In this document: positions 1 through 10,218 of the stretch, piece by piece
How the letters are laid out: each line of letters starts with the position of its first letter
Numbering within the stretch: position 1 is the first letter of the stretch
Source: Candidatus Zixiibacteriota bacterium
GTDB lineage: Bacteria > Zixibacteria > MSB-5A5 > GN15 > FEB-12
Reading direction: 5' to 3'
NCBI GenBank assembly: GCA_021163775.1
Contig: JAGGTI010000087.1
Span: 1-42,186 of the forward strand
Length of the DNA: 42,186 bases
Made by a program: the position numbers and the translations under genes
The notes under the pieces: generated by a model
Database searches by the model: none
What the model saw: the letters and a program-made list of their open reading frames with translations, nothing else
Told to the model about the DNA's origin: nothing

Positions 1-3000
1 CGCTACAGCCGCGAATCGTCTCGGTATACCAAACTTTGGCGTAAGACACCTGAGCTTCAAGATCAGACAGGGTGCCGTTACGGACTGTCGTAAGGACTGT
101 CCAGAAGTTCAGCGTATCAGTAGCACCAAGGTCGTAGTCATGGACATAAGTGAACCAGACCGCATAGTCCGATATCCCTTCAGACTCTATATTCGGATCG
201 AAGTTCAGACCACTCACGGCCGTCTCGTCCCACCAGGCCAACGGATCGGGCTGAGACGGAACAAGTGGCGTTTCATCACGCATCTGGTTCGTATCAATCA
301 TCAGAAGCTGGCCCAGAGCGTTGAAACCGTGGTAAACACTACCGTTCACACAGTTGTTGGCTTCCCATTCGGCCGAAGTGTAACCGCCACCAAAAGCTTC
401 CGTAGCGAACCGATTAACATTGGGCTGACAGGCTTCAGAGTTTACCGTATCCGTACCCTGTATATAGACGAAACTGCTACCCTCGCCACTCGTGTTATCC
501 GGGACATCGTCTGTTGGCACATCCCAGTCACACACATTACCGATAGTAACATGACTGTGAGCGGCACCGTCAGCAGAGTACACTTTCGTATTCATAACTA
601 CAAAATTGATAATTTCGTTAGTTGGATCAGCCGAACGCGGACCGTAAACAGTGCGCTCCATGGCAATCGTGGTATCACGGTTGACAAAAGCACCAGTGTA
701 AACAGAGTCATAATCATTACCATTACCACCAGTACCCAGACCGCCAGCAATACTACCCTTGGTACCGATCGGATCCCAGCCGGTCGCGTCACCCTGGTGG
801 GCATCGTTGGTCGACTGCGTCAGCTTGGCGTTAGTACCGTCACTGGCATCGGCTAGAATTGTAAAGGCCGTTGAGCCCATCAAATAATAACCGTCACGAT
901 CACGCTCACCACACTCTGTCTCTGACTCAACATAGTCGAGGTTAACGGAGCCACTGGTACCAGCACCCCATCCGAGATCACCGTTGTTACCAACGGCCAA
1001 TGCAACGCATTCACCTTCAGGAGTAAAATACTCGGTGAACATATTCTCATGGGTCATAACCGTATCCCAAACCACCGGCTCAACTTCGACCGCGGCCAGA
1101 ACGTGGATAGGAATAGTAACTGTGGGGAAATCTGCGGCGTCCGAAGTGAGTACAACTTCACCGTCCAACCAAGCGGTTGTGCTCAAGCCGGAAGCGTCAA
1201 TAGTAACATCGAAAGTGTTGGTATTGATCACACCAGCCGTCACAACGAAAGGAGCACCCGAAGTAGGGCTGATGCTCGCGCTCAACCAGCCGCCACCGCC
1301 ATCGGTGAGAGCAACATCACTCACATTTAGAGGTACGTTACCAGGGTTTTTCACTGTGATAGGGATAATGTTGGCTTGACCCAACTCAACCCATGACGGC
1401 CACTCCAGACTGCGAGGAGAAACCTCGATCAGTGAAGCTTCGACCGGTTCCACACACGCAATACGGAGCCATTTCATAGAGTTGAGGGAGTACACCCCAT
1501 TGGGGTCACGACCCTCAAGATCCCAAGCCGCACCTGGGAACTGATCATCCATGTACTCACAGTTCAAGTAGTAGTTACCAGTATATGAACCTTCACCGTC
1601 CGGTGTCAGATCAACTATAGTTTCCGGCGGCCAGGTAAGACTCATACCAGCTTCGTCGAGACCATAGTGTTCCACGTACGGCTTGTACTCACTACCACAT
1701 ACACCACCAGTCGCATCAGGATCACCCGGAAGACCACAATTTGGTGTAAACGTATTCGTCACATGACGGGCCGGATCCCAAAGAGTCGGAGATGAAACCT
1801 GGGCCACCGACATAATGATCTCCCAGTTGGCCATCGTGAGGCGTTCACCAGTATAAGCACAGTCAGTTAGCAACTCCGGTTGAATAGTATAGTCGCCCTG
1901 ATTGGCCCAAGGGTGAATCTGGTTCCATACGGCATACAGCTTGCCATCACACTCAGAGATATTGAAGAACTGAGTGTATGTAGCCGGGTCACCGCCAAAA
2001 CCACAGTGGATCGTATTGATCGATCCGGTCAGGTAATCATCGTTCATATAGGTGCCGTTTGCTACCCGAACATAAGCATCCGAGAACTCATCCCAGTGGG
2101 CGATATCCTGGTTGAAATCCATCCAGTTATAACCATCAAAGTAAGGATCCAACGATGCCGGCGTTTGCTGGAACAGGATATGCAGGTTACCATCGGAGGA
2201 ATACAAGGCCTTGACCTCGTAATACATTGAGTAGTGCGGCCCAGGAACAGCATTAAGATAATTGGTGATATTGGTCTTGTCATCCCAAGTTACACCATAG
2301 TCCTGAGACTCACGGAAGTAACAATCCTTGTCCCAGGGGTTATTAAGTAAACACCCATAGTAACTAGGATTTGAATAGGCAATTACTACCCGGCTACTCC
2401 AGGGATCAACAACCATATCGGCAAAGTTGCGCTCAATAGTGTCAATAATCGTACCGGCGCTCCAGGTACCAACGTTACCGGCTCCCACCTTACGGAAGTG
2501 TGCAAAAACGCGATAATCCGCACCTTCGGCATAACCAGTCCCGGAGGGCTCCATCGAGTTCATTTCAGCCATCAAGACATGAGTGATCTCATTTGAACTA
2601 CCATCAATCTGCGTAGCCACAGCCGGATATAAGGCGTGGTTACCAGGGGAATCGTCATTCCAAAGAGGTTGAAATATCGAGGAGTCGATAAACGAAGTGT
2701 TAATGCCCGACCGAGGGTCATAGACACAGTTATGCTGTGCGCCCTGATAATAAAGCAAATTCGACTGGTAATAATCACCATTGCCCAACTGATCCGCGAA
2801 AAAGCGCGAGTCAGCAATTATCGTCGCCAAACCATTGGGGCGCATTACCATATTAGCCCCGCTACCGGTACCAATATCGTCAGTAGCCTGTAGCACACAA
2901 CCTTGGTCCTGACCACGAGGCCAGTTTCCAGCGCCTTGGGCGACATACACGTTGTAGCCGGTCTGTTTAGCCGGCAGACCATCGTGAATACTCGCCGTAG

Positions 3001-3409
3001 TGTCATCGGTCATTTCGTAAACAAAGTGAACCTCAACTTCAAGGCCAGTACCTGTTTCACCGTTCCAATAGTGCGACAGGTGCCGTCCCACCGGGTAGTA
3101 CACCTGGTGGTCATCCCATGTGAGCGCAATACTCTCACCGATTCCGGCGCCATTATCAGGAGACACAGCCGAGCCTACTGCACGGCGGACACTCGATGAT
3201 GTTGTAGACACCGGATCCGAAGTATAAGCATCTTTGTCGTCAAATATCGTCATTGGCGCATGAATCCCAAGTTGATCGAACTGCTCAATATTCTGAGATC
3301 TTGAGGCATCAGCGCGATCAGCCCGAGTTCCAACTGCCGCATTGGTTACCGCCGCCAGCATCATCACCAACGACAGCACAACCAGTGCTATTAAGGGTCT
3401 TCTCATCAT
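1..3409 (-). CDS. Very long exported protein with BNR/Asp-box and ASH-like region, 3' end beyond window
   Basis: I read the minus strand codon by codon from the ATG at 3409 and found no stop as far as position 1, so at least 1136 residues are encoded and the C-terminus lies outside the window. The start has a good ribosome site (AAAGGA, about 8 bases upstream) and a clear signal peptide (MMRRPLIALVVLSLVMMLAA), so the product should be exported. The N-terminal two thirds look like a sialidase/BNR-type propeller: residues 368-375 read SQDYGVTW, an Asp-box. Around residues 650-775 there is a beta-sandwich segment of the ASH/choice-of-anchor type (VSPRSLEWPSW, then ITVKNPGNVPLNV). Given the neighbours, a C-terminal sorting domain is expected beyond the edge but is not visible. 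It runs divergently from the subtilase gene. The precise function is unknown to me. Confidence 0.85.
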   Translation of the reverse strand, partial: MMRRPLIALVVLSLVMMLAAVTNAAVGTRADRADASRSQNIEQFDQLGIHAPMTIFDDKDAYTSDPVSTTSSSVRRAVGSAVSPDNGAGIGESIALTWDDHQVYYPVGRHLSHYWNGETGTGLEVEVHFVYEMTDDTTASIHDGLPAKQTGYNVYVAQGAGNWPRGQDQGCVLQATDDIGTGSGANMVMRPNGLATIIADSRFFADQLGNGDYYQSNLLYYQGAQHNCVYDPRSGINTSFIDSSIFQPLWNDDSPGNHALYPAVATQIDGSSNEITHVLMAEMNSMEPSGTGYAEGADYRVFAHFRKVGAGNVGTWSAGTIIDTIERNFADMVVDPWSSRVVIAYSNPSYYGCLLNNPWDKDCYFRESQDYGVTWDDKTNITNYLNAVPGPHYSMYYEVKALYSSDGNLHILFQQTPASLDPYFDGYNWMDFNQDIAHWDEFSDAYVRVANGTYMNDDYLTGSINTIHCGFGGDPATYTQFFNISECDGKLYAVWNQIHPWANQGDYTIQPELLTDCAYTGERLTMANWEIIMSVAQVSSPTLWDPARHVTNTFTPNCGLPGDPDATGGVCGSEYKPYVEHYGLDEAGMSLTWPPETIVDLTPDGEGSYTGNYYLNCEYMDDQFPGAAWDLEGRDPNGVYSLNSMKWLRIACVEPVEASLIEVSPRSLEWPSWVELGQANIIPITVKNPGNVPLNVSDVALTDGGGGWLSASISPTSGAPFVVTAGVINTNTFDVTIDASGLSTTAWLDGEVVLTSDAADFPTVTIPIHVLAAVEVEPVVWDTVMTHENMFTEYFTPEGECVALAVGNNGDLGWGAGTSGSVNLDYVESETECGERDRDGYYLMGSTAFTILADASDGTNAKLTQSTNDAHQGDATGWDPIGTKGSIAGGLGTGGNGNDYDSVYTGAFVNRDTTIAMERTVYGPRSADPTNEIINFVVMNTKVYSADGAAHSHVTIGNVCDWDVPTDDVPDNTSGEGSSFVYIQGTDTVNSEACQPNVNRFATEAFGGGYTSAEWEANNCVNGSVYHGFNALGQLLMIDTNQMRDETPLVPSQPDPLAWWDETAVSGLNFDPNIESEGISDYAVWFTYVHDYDLGATDTLNFWTVLTTVRNGTLSDLEAQVSYAKVWYTETIRGCS

Positions 3410-4289
3410 TCTAGTTTCCTTTCGAAAGAAATTTCCTATTTCCCTACCGTCAGGGAATTTGAATCACAATCGGGAACACCTTATAACCAGTAGGTCTGGT
3501 GTTCTCAAAAAAATCCTATTACCTCTTACTGTAAGACTACCTCCTTTCAAATTTTCATTCTGATTCTTGGTCCAATTGTCCGTCAAAATTTAATACCTGT
3601 TTTGGCAAGACCGAACCACACCACTGTGACCCAGCGTGCTCATAAAGCTCAATACATCAACTGATTACCTACCTCAGTTCAGGGTTCAGTCCAACCACTG
3701 CGAGGTCTCAGGGAATCAGTTCACCATATCACATACCAAATCCCGGTCACTATAAGACTTAACAGTTACCAGGCACAAATTTACTAAATTTTTACGCATT
3801 CCATGAGAAGGCCAGAACTACTTGAACGATGAACAAATATAGCAACCCACAATTGCTATGATGTCAACCTGTCCTTCCTATCCTTATGTCATATATAACT
3901 AAGAAACCCAGAACTGTCAAGCCCTTTCCCCCCTTCTCATAGTAATGTTGTAAAGACCAAGTATCCAGACATCAAAGATCTTGATAAATCGAGGGTTCAC
4001 ATTATATTGATACTGTAGATAAGAGCACCCTATTCACAGTTGTGTCAAGTCCTTGTCCCGTCCAGACGGAATTGAAACCTGACACGTAAGTACATATCGG
4101 ACAATGGCAACTGAAAGGATTGGGCTGTGTCCAGCAAATTTCGCCAAATCGCTGTTATCCTATCGAGACTCGCGATCGCCCCACTTCACGAACCTATTGC
4201 AGTAGCAAGAGGATTCGGCTTGAACACTATCGACTTCATCAACGTTGATACTGTAGACAATATGGATTGTCGCCAATGAAAGACCTACT
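3410..4289. other. Long non-coding gap between divergent secreted-protein genes
   Basis: These 880 bases are AT-rich and contain no ORF that looks real. They must hold the promoters of the divergent genes on both sides. Visible structure: a small hairpin in the leader of the left gene (TTCCCT at 3440-3445 with AGGGAA at 3452-3457), a strong Shine-Dalgarno-like run on the minus strand at 3537-3548 with no start codon behind it, a 13-base direct repeat (4007-4019 and 4245-4257), and one copy of a dispersed stem-loop repeat at 4032-4106. I see no tRNA or riboswitch of a known class. Confidence 0.6.
4032..4106. repeat. Dispersed stem-loop repeat, copy A
   Basis: This stretch aligns without gaps to 27748-27822; over the first 58 positions I count 49 identical bases by hand. 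It folds into a hairpin: GTGTCA (4042-4047) pairs with TGACAC (4080-4085) and the apex is CCGTC-CA-GACGG. Both copies are intergenic and tens of kilobases apart. It could be a REP/MITE-like element or a small structured RNA. Confidence 0.6.
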
Positions 4290-7200
4290 ATGTGGATAAC
4301 CCGACTGACGAAGCTCTCAGGCATGTTGGCATTAATCGGCCCGTTATTGCTGGCCGCGCCTATTCTACCCCAGACTACTCCCAGTGGACCGATTCCGGGA
4401 CGTTTTGTGGTCAAGCTGGCTCCACGCATCTCAGCAACCCATATCAGTCAGGCTTTATCCGATGGACAACGTCTAACTCGACCGTCACAACTATTGGTTG
4501 ATGACCGATTGTCGGGTGCTTCCCAGTGGGATCGTGTCTACATACTTCACACTGAGGATCACAATCTTACTGCGGATCAACTACGTCAGCAAATCGGGAC
4601 AGACAATGTAGAGTACGTTGAACCTGACTATTATCTTGAGTTCTTTGATTACCCCACCGACTCTCACTTTGAACATCAGTGGTATTTGAACAACACCGGT
4701 CAGGATTACTGGGCGGTCGACCGTCTTGACGGCATAATGAACGACAGCCTTGCTCTCAGACACGGAAATCCGGGCCATGATATCGGTGTCGCCTATTACT
4801 ACGAGAACCAACCGACCCTGACAACCAAAGTGGTGGTGGCCGTAATCGATACCGGAGTCGACCCAACCCATCCCGAATTGCAGGGACGTCTTTGGCGCAA
4901 CCCTGATGAAATCCCTGGCAATAACATTGATGACGACCACAATGGCTTCATTGACGACACTCTCGGCTACGACGTATCTGGAGACAGTCTAACCTTGTTT
5001 GACGTGGTCGGCGACAATGATCCGACCGATATAATTGGTCACGGCACCCACTTGGCGGGAATTATTGTGGCCAATCACGACCAAACCGGCATTGCCGGGA
5101 TAGCTTCCTCGGCCGAAATAATGGCTGTCAAGATCAGGCCAAACGGAACTACCGTAGTGGGCGCTATGGGTATTGTTTATGCGGTCAATGCCGGTGCCAA
5201 CGTGCTCAATATTAGTTGGGGCACCCCGTTTGAAACACTGATTCTTCTGGACGCTGTGCGGTTTGCCCGCGACAACGGTGTGCTGGTCTGTGTGTCGTCC
5301 GGAAACAGCGGCGATGCCCGCCTGTACTACCCCGCCGCATTCGACGAATCATTTACGGTCGGAGCCGCTAACTCATCGGGTAACGTAACATATTTCAGCA
5401 CTTACGGATCACACCTCGACCTGGTAGCCCCGGGTCAGAATATTCTGTCCCTGCGGGCGGCCGGAACTGATATGTACGCTGGCGCCAATGAACCTGACGT
5501 TCACATCGTCGGCGACAATGACAATTATTACCTGGCCGATGGTACTTCGATGGCGGCACCCATGGTAGCCGGTGCCGCGGCCTTAATCTGGTCAATTCGC
5601 CCTCAGTTAACCCTTGACCAATTAGAGTTTGATCTCCTCCATGGCGCCAGGGACATAGTCGACCCATTTGGTCTTGGCGATTCCCTGCCCGGCCCTGATT
5701 CCCTCAGTGGCTATGGTCATCTTGATATACGAGGCACACTGGAATTGATTCGCAATGGCGGTATATTTTTCGTATCTCCAGAACCCCATAACCGCTATCT
5801 CAACAGTATAGAAATCAAAGCCACCACTGTTGGCGGTTACCTTGGCGGCTGGGCACTGGCTTATGCGACTTCAGTGGTCCCCAACACCTGGCATCAGTTG
5901 GCTGTGGGCAGTTCAGTGCCAACAGACTCGGTGCTCTTTGTTCTCAGTGATCCCGCACTGAGCGGCCATCTCACTCTGCGCCTCACCGATGACTTCGGCG
6001 CAGAGCGTTTTGTCAAAGCGATTCTTGTGTCGGACATGCATCTTGAAATCAGTTCACCCCAGCCCGGCGCAACTTACGATTACAACGTACCAATCAGTGG
6101 TTCAATCTACGGCCCCGGTTACCACTCAACCGCTGTTTATTATCGGAGCAATGGCGGTCCGCGTATTTTGTTGACTGAAACAAGCGGCGAGTATTTCGAT
6201 TCGCTCATCTACAGTTGGAACGCCTCAGGGATACCGTTGGGGGATTACACTATCTACCTGGAAGCCGACTTTGAAACCGGTGTGCTGAGCGACAGTGTTA
6301 CTTTTGAACTGGCTTCGGCTTTTGCCCAGGGATGGCCCCAGGAATTGAGCGGTCGTGGTGGACTGAGCGCCATGGCAGTCGACCTTAACAACGGCGGCAC
6401 TAAAGAGATAGTAGTCGGAACAACATTTGGCCTTCAAGTATTTGGGGCCAACGGCCAAATAGTGGACGGTTTTCCCGCTCTCATCGACACAGCGGTCAGA
6501 TGTGTGCCAGCGGCCTATGATGTAGATCATGATGGCCGCCCGGAAATAATCTGCACATCTGACAGCGCCATCCACGTCTTCAATTATGACGGTACGACCG
6601 TACCCGGTTGGCCGGTAAAGGCAAATCTGGGACACACCAGCTACGGCTCACCCACCCCCACAGTGGCGGAAATGAATAGTGATGGAGATTCGGCTATACT
6701 CGTGATCGACAGAGACGGCAACGTTCTGGCGTATGAATTCGATGGCACTTCATACTTCTACTCTCTGGAGGGCTGGTTCACTTCGTTTAATCTGGAACCG
6801 ATAGGTTCGGTTTATATCAATAACAACACTATCAGTAGTGCCGACCTGAACGGTGATAATTATAACGAGATAGTAGTATCGCACTCCTCGGAACTACCTT
6901 ATTCAGGTGTCGCCATTTTTGAAGGACGCACGGGGCAACCAGCTTTAGGCCGATCCCTTCCCTACACTATCGAAGTCAGTGGACTTTATGGCACCATTCT
7001 GGCCGACTTGACCGGCGACAAGCTTCCTGAAATTGTGACATCCGGATATGATTTAACCGGAGCGATGCATCTATGGGTCAAAACCGATGGATTTGACAAT
7101 CTACCCGGCTGGCCAATCACCCTGCCTGATGTCGAAGACTGGATCGGGGTCTACCCCTCGGTGGCCGATTTGGACCTCGATGGAATACCGGAAGTTCTTG

Positions 7201-7970
7201 CCATCTATTATGAGTTTGATATTGGCGTCCTGTATGTTTTCAGGGCCGATGGCACTCCCTATATTACCCTGGAAGGTCGCCCGCCTGGGGAAGCTTTCCG
7301 ATACGCGGCCACACTCGGAACTCCAATCGTAGCCGATCTGCTTGACGACGCACACCCCGAGGTAGTTATCAGATCAGGGCGTATTTTCCCCGGCTCAGGT
7401 CGCGAGGCGGTTCATATTCTGGATCACACCCTGACACCAATTCCGGGCTGGCCGATCCTGACCCCCACCCAACCAGCTCAGGTATTTTCCACACCGTACG
7501 CGCCAATGGTCGATGACGTTGACGGCGACGGCCTGGTGGAACTGGTTCTGGTCGGTGAGGGTATGACCGTGTTCGTATGGGATTTTGATGCTTCGGCGGC
7601 CGAGGGCACTAATCACGGCAGGATGTTCGTGGACAATCTCAACTCGGGTGTTGTGGACCCGAACCAAATTGTTACTGATGTGGATGACACCCCGGCTCAA
7701 ATACCGCGCCGATTCGTTCTTGAACAGAACTACCCCAACCCGTTTAACCCGACCACAGCGATTTCATTTGCCACGCCATCCCGCCAGATGGTCACTCTTG
7801 AGATATTCAATGTCCTGGGGCAAAAAGTTACCACACTCGTTGATCAAGTTCTTCCAGCCGGTCAACACACGATTGAGTTCGACGGTTCACAGTGTGCTTC
7901 GGGTGTTTATCTGTACCGCCTTCGAGCCGATTCCGAGACCTTAACCCACAAAATGGTGCTAATAAAATGA
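4290..7970 (+). CDS. Secreted subtilisin-family (S8) serine protease with FG-GAP repeats and T9SS sorting domain
   Basis: This is an exported endopeptidase of 1226 residues. A signal peptide (MWITRLTKLSGMLALIGPLL) is followed by a propeptide-like segment ending near YVEPDYYLEFF. The S8 catalytic triad is visible: D187 in VAVIDTGVD, H251 in GHGTHLAG and S420 in GTSMAAPMVAG; the oxyanion N339 lies in SSGNSGD. A beta-sandwich linker follows. About eight FG-GAP/VCBS-like calcium-loop repeats then occur between residues 690 and 1110 (for example DVDHDGRPEI, DLDLDGIPEV, DVDGDGLVEL). From about 1140 to the end is a YPNPFNPTT type A sorting domain ending KMVLIK, as in type IX secretion cargo. The gene is intact, with only a weak GAAAG ribosome site. 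Its stop overlaps the start of the next gene (ATGA), so the two are translationally coupled. Substrate is unknown. Confidence 0.93.
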   Translation: MWITRLTKLSGMLALIGPLLLAAPILPQTTPSGPIPGRFVVKLAPRISATHISQALSDGQRLTRPSQLLVDDRLSGASQWDRVYILHTEDHNLTADQLRQQIGTDNVEYVEPDYYLEFFDYPTDSHFEHQWYLNNTGQDYWAVDRLDGIMNDSLALRHGNPGHDIGVAYYYENQPTLTTKVVVAVIDTGVDPTHPELQGRLWRNPDEIPGNNIDDDHNGFIDDTLGYDVSGDSLTLFDVVGDNDPTDIIGHGTHLAGIIVANHDQTGIAGIASSAEIMAVKIRPNGTTVVGAMGIVYAVNAGANVLNISWGTPFETLILLDAVRFARDNGVLVCVSSGNSGDARLYYPAAFDESFTVGAANSSGNVTYFSTYGSHLDLVAPGQNILSLRAAGTDMYAGANEPDVHIVGDNDNYYLADGTSMAAPMVAGAAALIWSIRPQLTLDQLEFDLLHGARDIVDPFGLGDSLPGPDSLSGYGHLDIRGTLELIRNGGIFFVSPEPHNRYLNSIEIKATTVGGYLGGWALAYATSVVPNTWHQLAVGSSVPTDSVLFVLSDPALSGHLTLRLTDDFGAERFVKAILVSDMHLEISSPQPGATYDYNVPISGSIYGPGYHSTAVYYRSNGGPRILLTETSGEYFDSLIYSWNASGIPLGDYTIYLEADFETGVLSDSVTFELASAFAQGWPQELSGRGGLSAMAVDLNNGGTKEIVVGTTFGLQVFGANGQIVDGFPALIDTAVRCVPAAYDVDHDGRPEIICTSDSAIHVFNYDGTTVPGWPVKANLGHTSYGSPTPTVAEMNSDGDSAILVIDRDGNVLAYEFDGTSYFYSLEGWFTSFNLEPIGSVYINNNTISSADLNGDNYNEIVVSHSSELPYSGVAIFEGRTGQPALGRSLPYTIEVSGLYGTILADLTGDKLPEIVTSGYDLTGAMHLWVKTDGFDNLPGWPITLPDVEDWIGVYPSVADLDLDGIPEVLAIYYEFDIGVLYVFRADGTPYITLEGRPPGEAFRYAATLGTPIVADLLDDAHPEVVIRSGRIFPGSGREAVHILDHTLTPIPGWPILTPTQPAQVFSTPYAPMVDDVDGDGLVELVLVGEGMTVFVWDFDASAAEGTNHGRMFVDNLNSGVVDPNQIVTDVDDTPAQIPRRFVLEQNYPNPFNPTTAISFATPSRQMVTLEIFNVLGQKVTTLVDQVLPAGQHTIEFDGSQCASGVYLYRLRADSETLTHKMVLIK

Positions 7971-10174
7971 CACGAATGGTCATAATCATATTCTTTGCGG
8001 CGACTATTCTGGTGTCCTCATCAACTGCTGACATCACCGACCTGCCCGATGACTCGTTTCTGTGGAATGACCTTCACTATATTCAGGTTGTCGACAGTTT
8101 TGCAATTGCGGTCTCCGACTATGGCCTTGTGGCTCTTAAGCTCAACGATGCCACCGGCTTTTTCGATCCGACAAATCACCTGCTACTGAACACTCAGCCG
8201 GTGAGTATCAAAGTTTTTGATTACATCGCCCTGGTGAACAGTGCGGCCGGATTGACCTATCTGGTTGATCTGTCAGAATTGCCACAGTTGCATCTTCTTG
8301 GTGAGCTTGATATGGGTAGCTCGGTTTATGATTTAGCACTCAGCGGCGATGACCTCTATCTCGCCTGTGGCTTCCAGGGATTACGACACTACCGCCTGAC
8401 TAATTACGCTTCACCGGAATTCGTAGACTCTAGTCTGGCTGGAGTGCATTGCATACAAGTTGATATTCAGAATGATGCCCTACTGGTTCTGGACGACTAC
8501 AATGCCGTGTTGCGTTACGATCTGACCGCACCGGGGATAAACTCACCCGCTGATTTCTTGTGGCTACCCCGCCATGCTCAGAGATTCTTCAGTATCGGGG
8601 ACACGCTGATCATTCCAATTGTCAATCAGCCTTTCATCTACCGGGGTCTGCTCAATGACACCGAGAGTCTACTACTTGACTCCATTGTGCTCGACCTGAT
8701 GCCCGAGAACGTCTATGCGATTGACACTTTCCTGGTCGCGGTTGATACCGATCGTAACCTGATGGAAATAATATCCACCGAAAACAATGCTCACAGTCTG
8801 TACGACATTCACTGGTATCCAGGTCTGAACCCGAGTGGTTGTGCCTACTACGAAGCTAATGTACCGCACCTTCTGCTAACCTCCGACTACAGCGGCCTGG
8901 TCAGCTTCAATCTCGAAAACATCTGGTTCGATCCGGAGCCGCGTGATGCTTACAACCATCCCGGGCCAATCACCACCCTGGCGTTCCAGAACGGTCGCCT
9001 TTTCACCGGAGGAGAGCGCAATCCGCTGGAATCCTATCTAATCGATCCCGACGGCCGCGCTGTTTTCGACACGGCCGTGTACGGACTTAACAATGTAGGT
9101 TGCGTAATACCTGCCGAGGATGCGGTGTTAGTGCATTTCCCATCGGTCGAGTTATTATCGGCCCTTCAATTCGACACCAACTCTATTGAAACCCTGGGTA
9201 GTCGGAGCGTCTCCAGTCAACCTATCAGATCAATCAAATACGACCCTTGCAGGTATATCAACAATCTGTCTATGGTTCTTACTGTAACCGCCAACAGAAT
9301 AGATGTTATCGGTATCTCGGATGACTGGCAGATGACCTGGGCCGACGATGCCCGCACTCTCGATGAGATACTTGATGTCATCGTGATTGATTCCTTCCTG
9401 ATGGTCACTACTGTCGACCACCAGTTACACGTATTTCGAGTGTTTAATAGTCTCCGTACCATTCTGTGGTGGACAATCAGTACTCCCGGCCCAATCAACC
9501 ACATGGTCACAGTTAATGAACGGGAAGCCGACGACGGCTCCTGGTGGCATCCGCGCACGATTCTTGGCTTTGATGGTAATCACATGTACGAAATTCTAAT
9601 GAGAGTCGATGGTTACCGCACCTTCATCACCTTCATCGATCTGGGACAGTTGCCCGTTGATGTCAAAAAGACCTCACAGGGCATGAATATGGTCTTTACT
9701 ATCGGCGATCAGGGGGTCGGCGTGATCGATATGACCGTGCCTGTTCCTACAATGATAAAGCACGGCGGATACGGCGGACATATTATTGCATTTGGTGATT
9801 CTACGCTGGCAACATCAGACGGTTCGGCGGTTCATCTATTTTCGTATCGGAACGCGACCGCACTTGACCCTGAAGGTGATATTATATTGGCATCAACGGC
9901 GCAATACTTGAAACCGAACTACCCCAACCCATTCAACCCCCTCACTCGGATAGATTTCTATCTACCACAACCGAGCCAGATCGAGATTTCAGTGTTCAAC
10001 CTGCTCGGACGACAAGTGATCAATTTGATGAGTGGCCCGGTTCAGGCAGGTTTGCACAGTGTAGAATGGGATGGCACCGATCGCGCCGGTCGACGGGTAG
10101 CTAGTGGAGTGTATTTCTACCGTCTAACGACTCCGACTTTATCGGAAACGCGTAAAATGGTATTGTTGAAATAG
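7967..10174 (+). CDS. Secreted beta-propeller-like protein with T9SS sorting domain
   Basis: The start at 7967 overlaps the preceding stop in an ATGA and gives a clean signal peptide (MTRMVIIIFFAATILVSSST); an upstream in-frame ATG at 7892 would lie inside the subtilase gene and lacks a signal. The product has 735 residues. The body consists of repeated short beta-strand units of the LVIVD/WD40 kind (SVYDLALSGDDLYLACGFQG, then similar VYAIDTFLVAVDTD units), which suggests one or two propellers, but I cannot assign a family with certainty. From about residue 645 comes a sorting domain (NYPNPFNPLTRIDF, then SGVYFYRLTT, ending KMVLLK). Co-translated with the subtilase, it may be a substrate-binding or accessory partner. 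No catalytic motif is seen. Confidence 0.88.
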   Translation: MTRMVIIIFFAATILVSSSTADITDLPDDSFLWNDLHYIQVVDSFAIAVSDYGLVALKLNDATGFFDPTNHLLLNTQPVSIKVFDYIALVNSAAGLTYLVDLSELPQLHLLGELDMGSSVYDLALSGDDLYLACGFQGLRHYRLTNYASPEFVDSSLAGVHCIQVDIQNDALLVLDDYNAVLRYDLTAPGINSPADFLWLPRHAQRFFSIGDTLIIPIVNQPFIYRGLLNDTESLLLDSIVLDLMPENVYAIDTFLVAVDTDRNLMEIISTENNAHSLYDIHWYPGLNPSGCAYYEANVPHLLLTSDYSGLVSFNLENIWFDPEPRDAYNHPGPITTLAFQNGRLFTGGERNPLESYLIDPDGRAVFDTAVYGLNNVGCVIPAEDAVLVHFPSVELLSALQFDTNSIETLGSRSVSSQPIRSIKYDPCRYINNLSMVLTVTANRIDVIGISDDWQMTWADDARTLDEILDVIVIDSFLMVTTVDHQLHVFRVFNSLRTILWWTISTPGPINHMVTVNEREADDGSWWHPRTILGFDGNHMYEILMRVDGYRTFITFIDLGQLPVDVKKTSQGMNMVFTIGDQGVGVIDMTVPVPTMIKHGGYGGHIIAFGDSTLATSDGSAVHLFSYRNATALDPEGDIILASTAQYLKPNYPNPFNPLTRIDFYLPQPSQIEISVFNLLGRQVINLMSGPVQAGLHSVEWDGTDRAGRRVASGVYFYRLTTPTLSETRKMVLLK

Positions 10175-10218
10175 AAATTAGTTCCTGCGTGGCACCAGGA
10201 TTATTATTTTGGCGAACA

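Noticed and set aside
140-3563. Several plus-strand open frames within the first 3.4 kb
   Set aside because: They lie opposite a continuous 1136-codon minus-strand frame with signal peptide and recognisable motifs; none shows a domain, signal peptide or ribosome site of its own.
3675-3720. A GGTTCAGTCC-like stretch reminiscent of a tRNA T-loop
   Set aside because: The flanking bases do not form the 5-base T stem, and no acceptor, D or anticodon arms can be placed around it.
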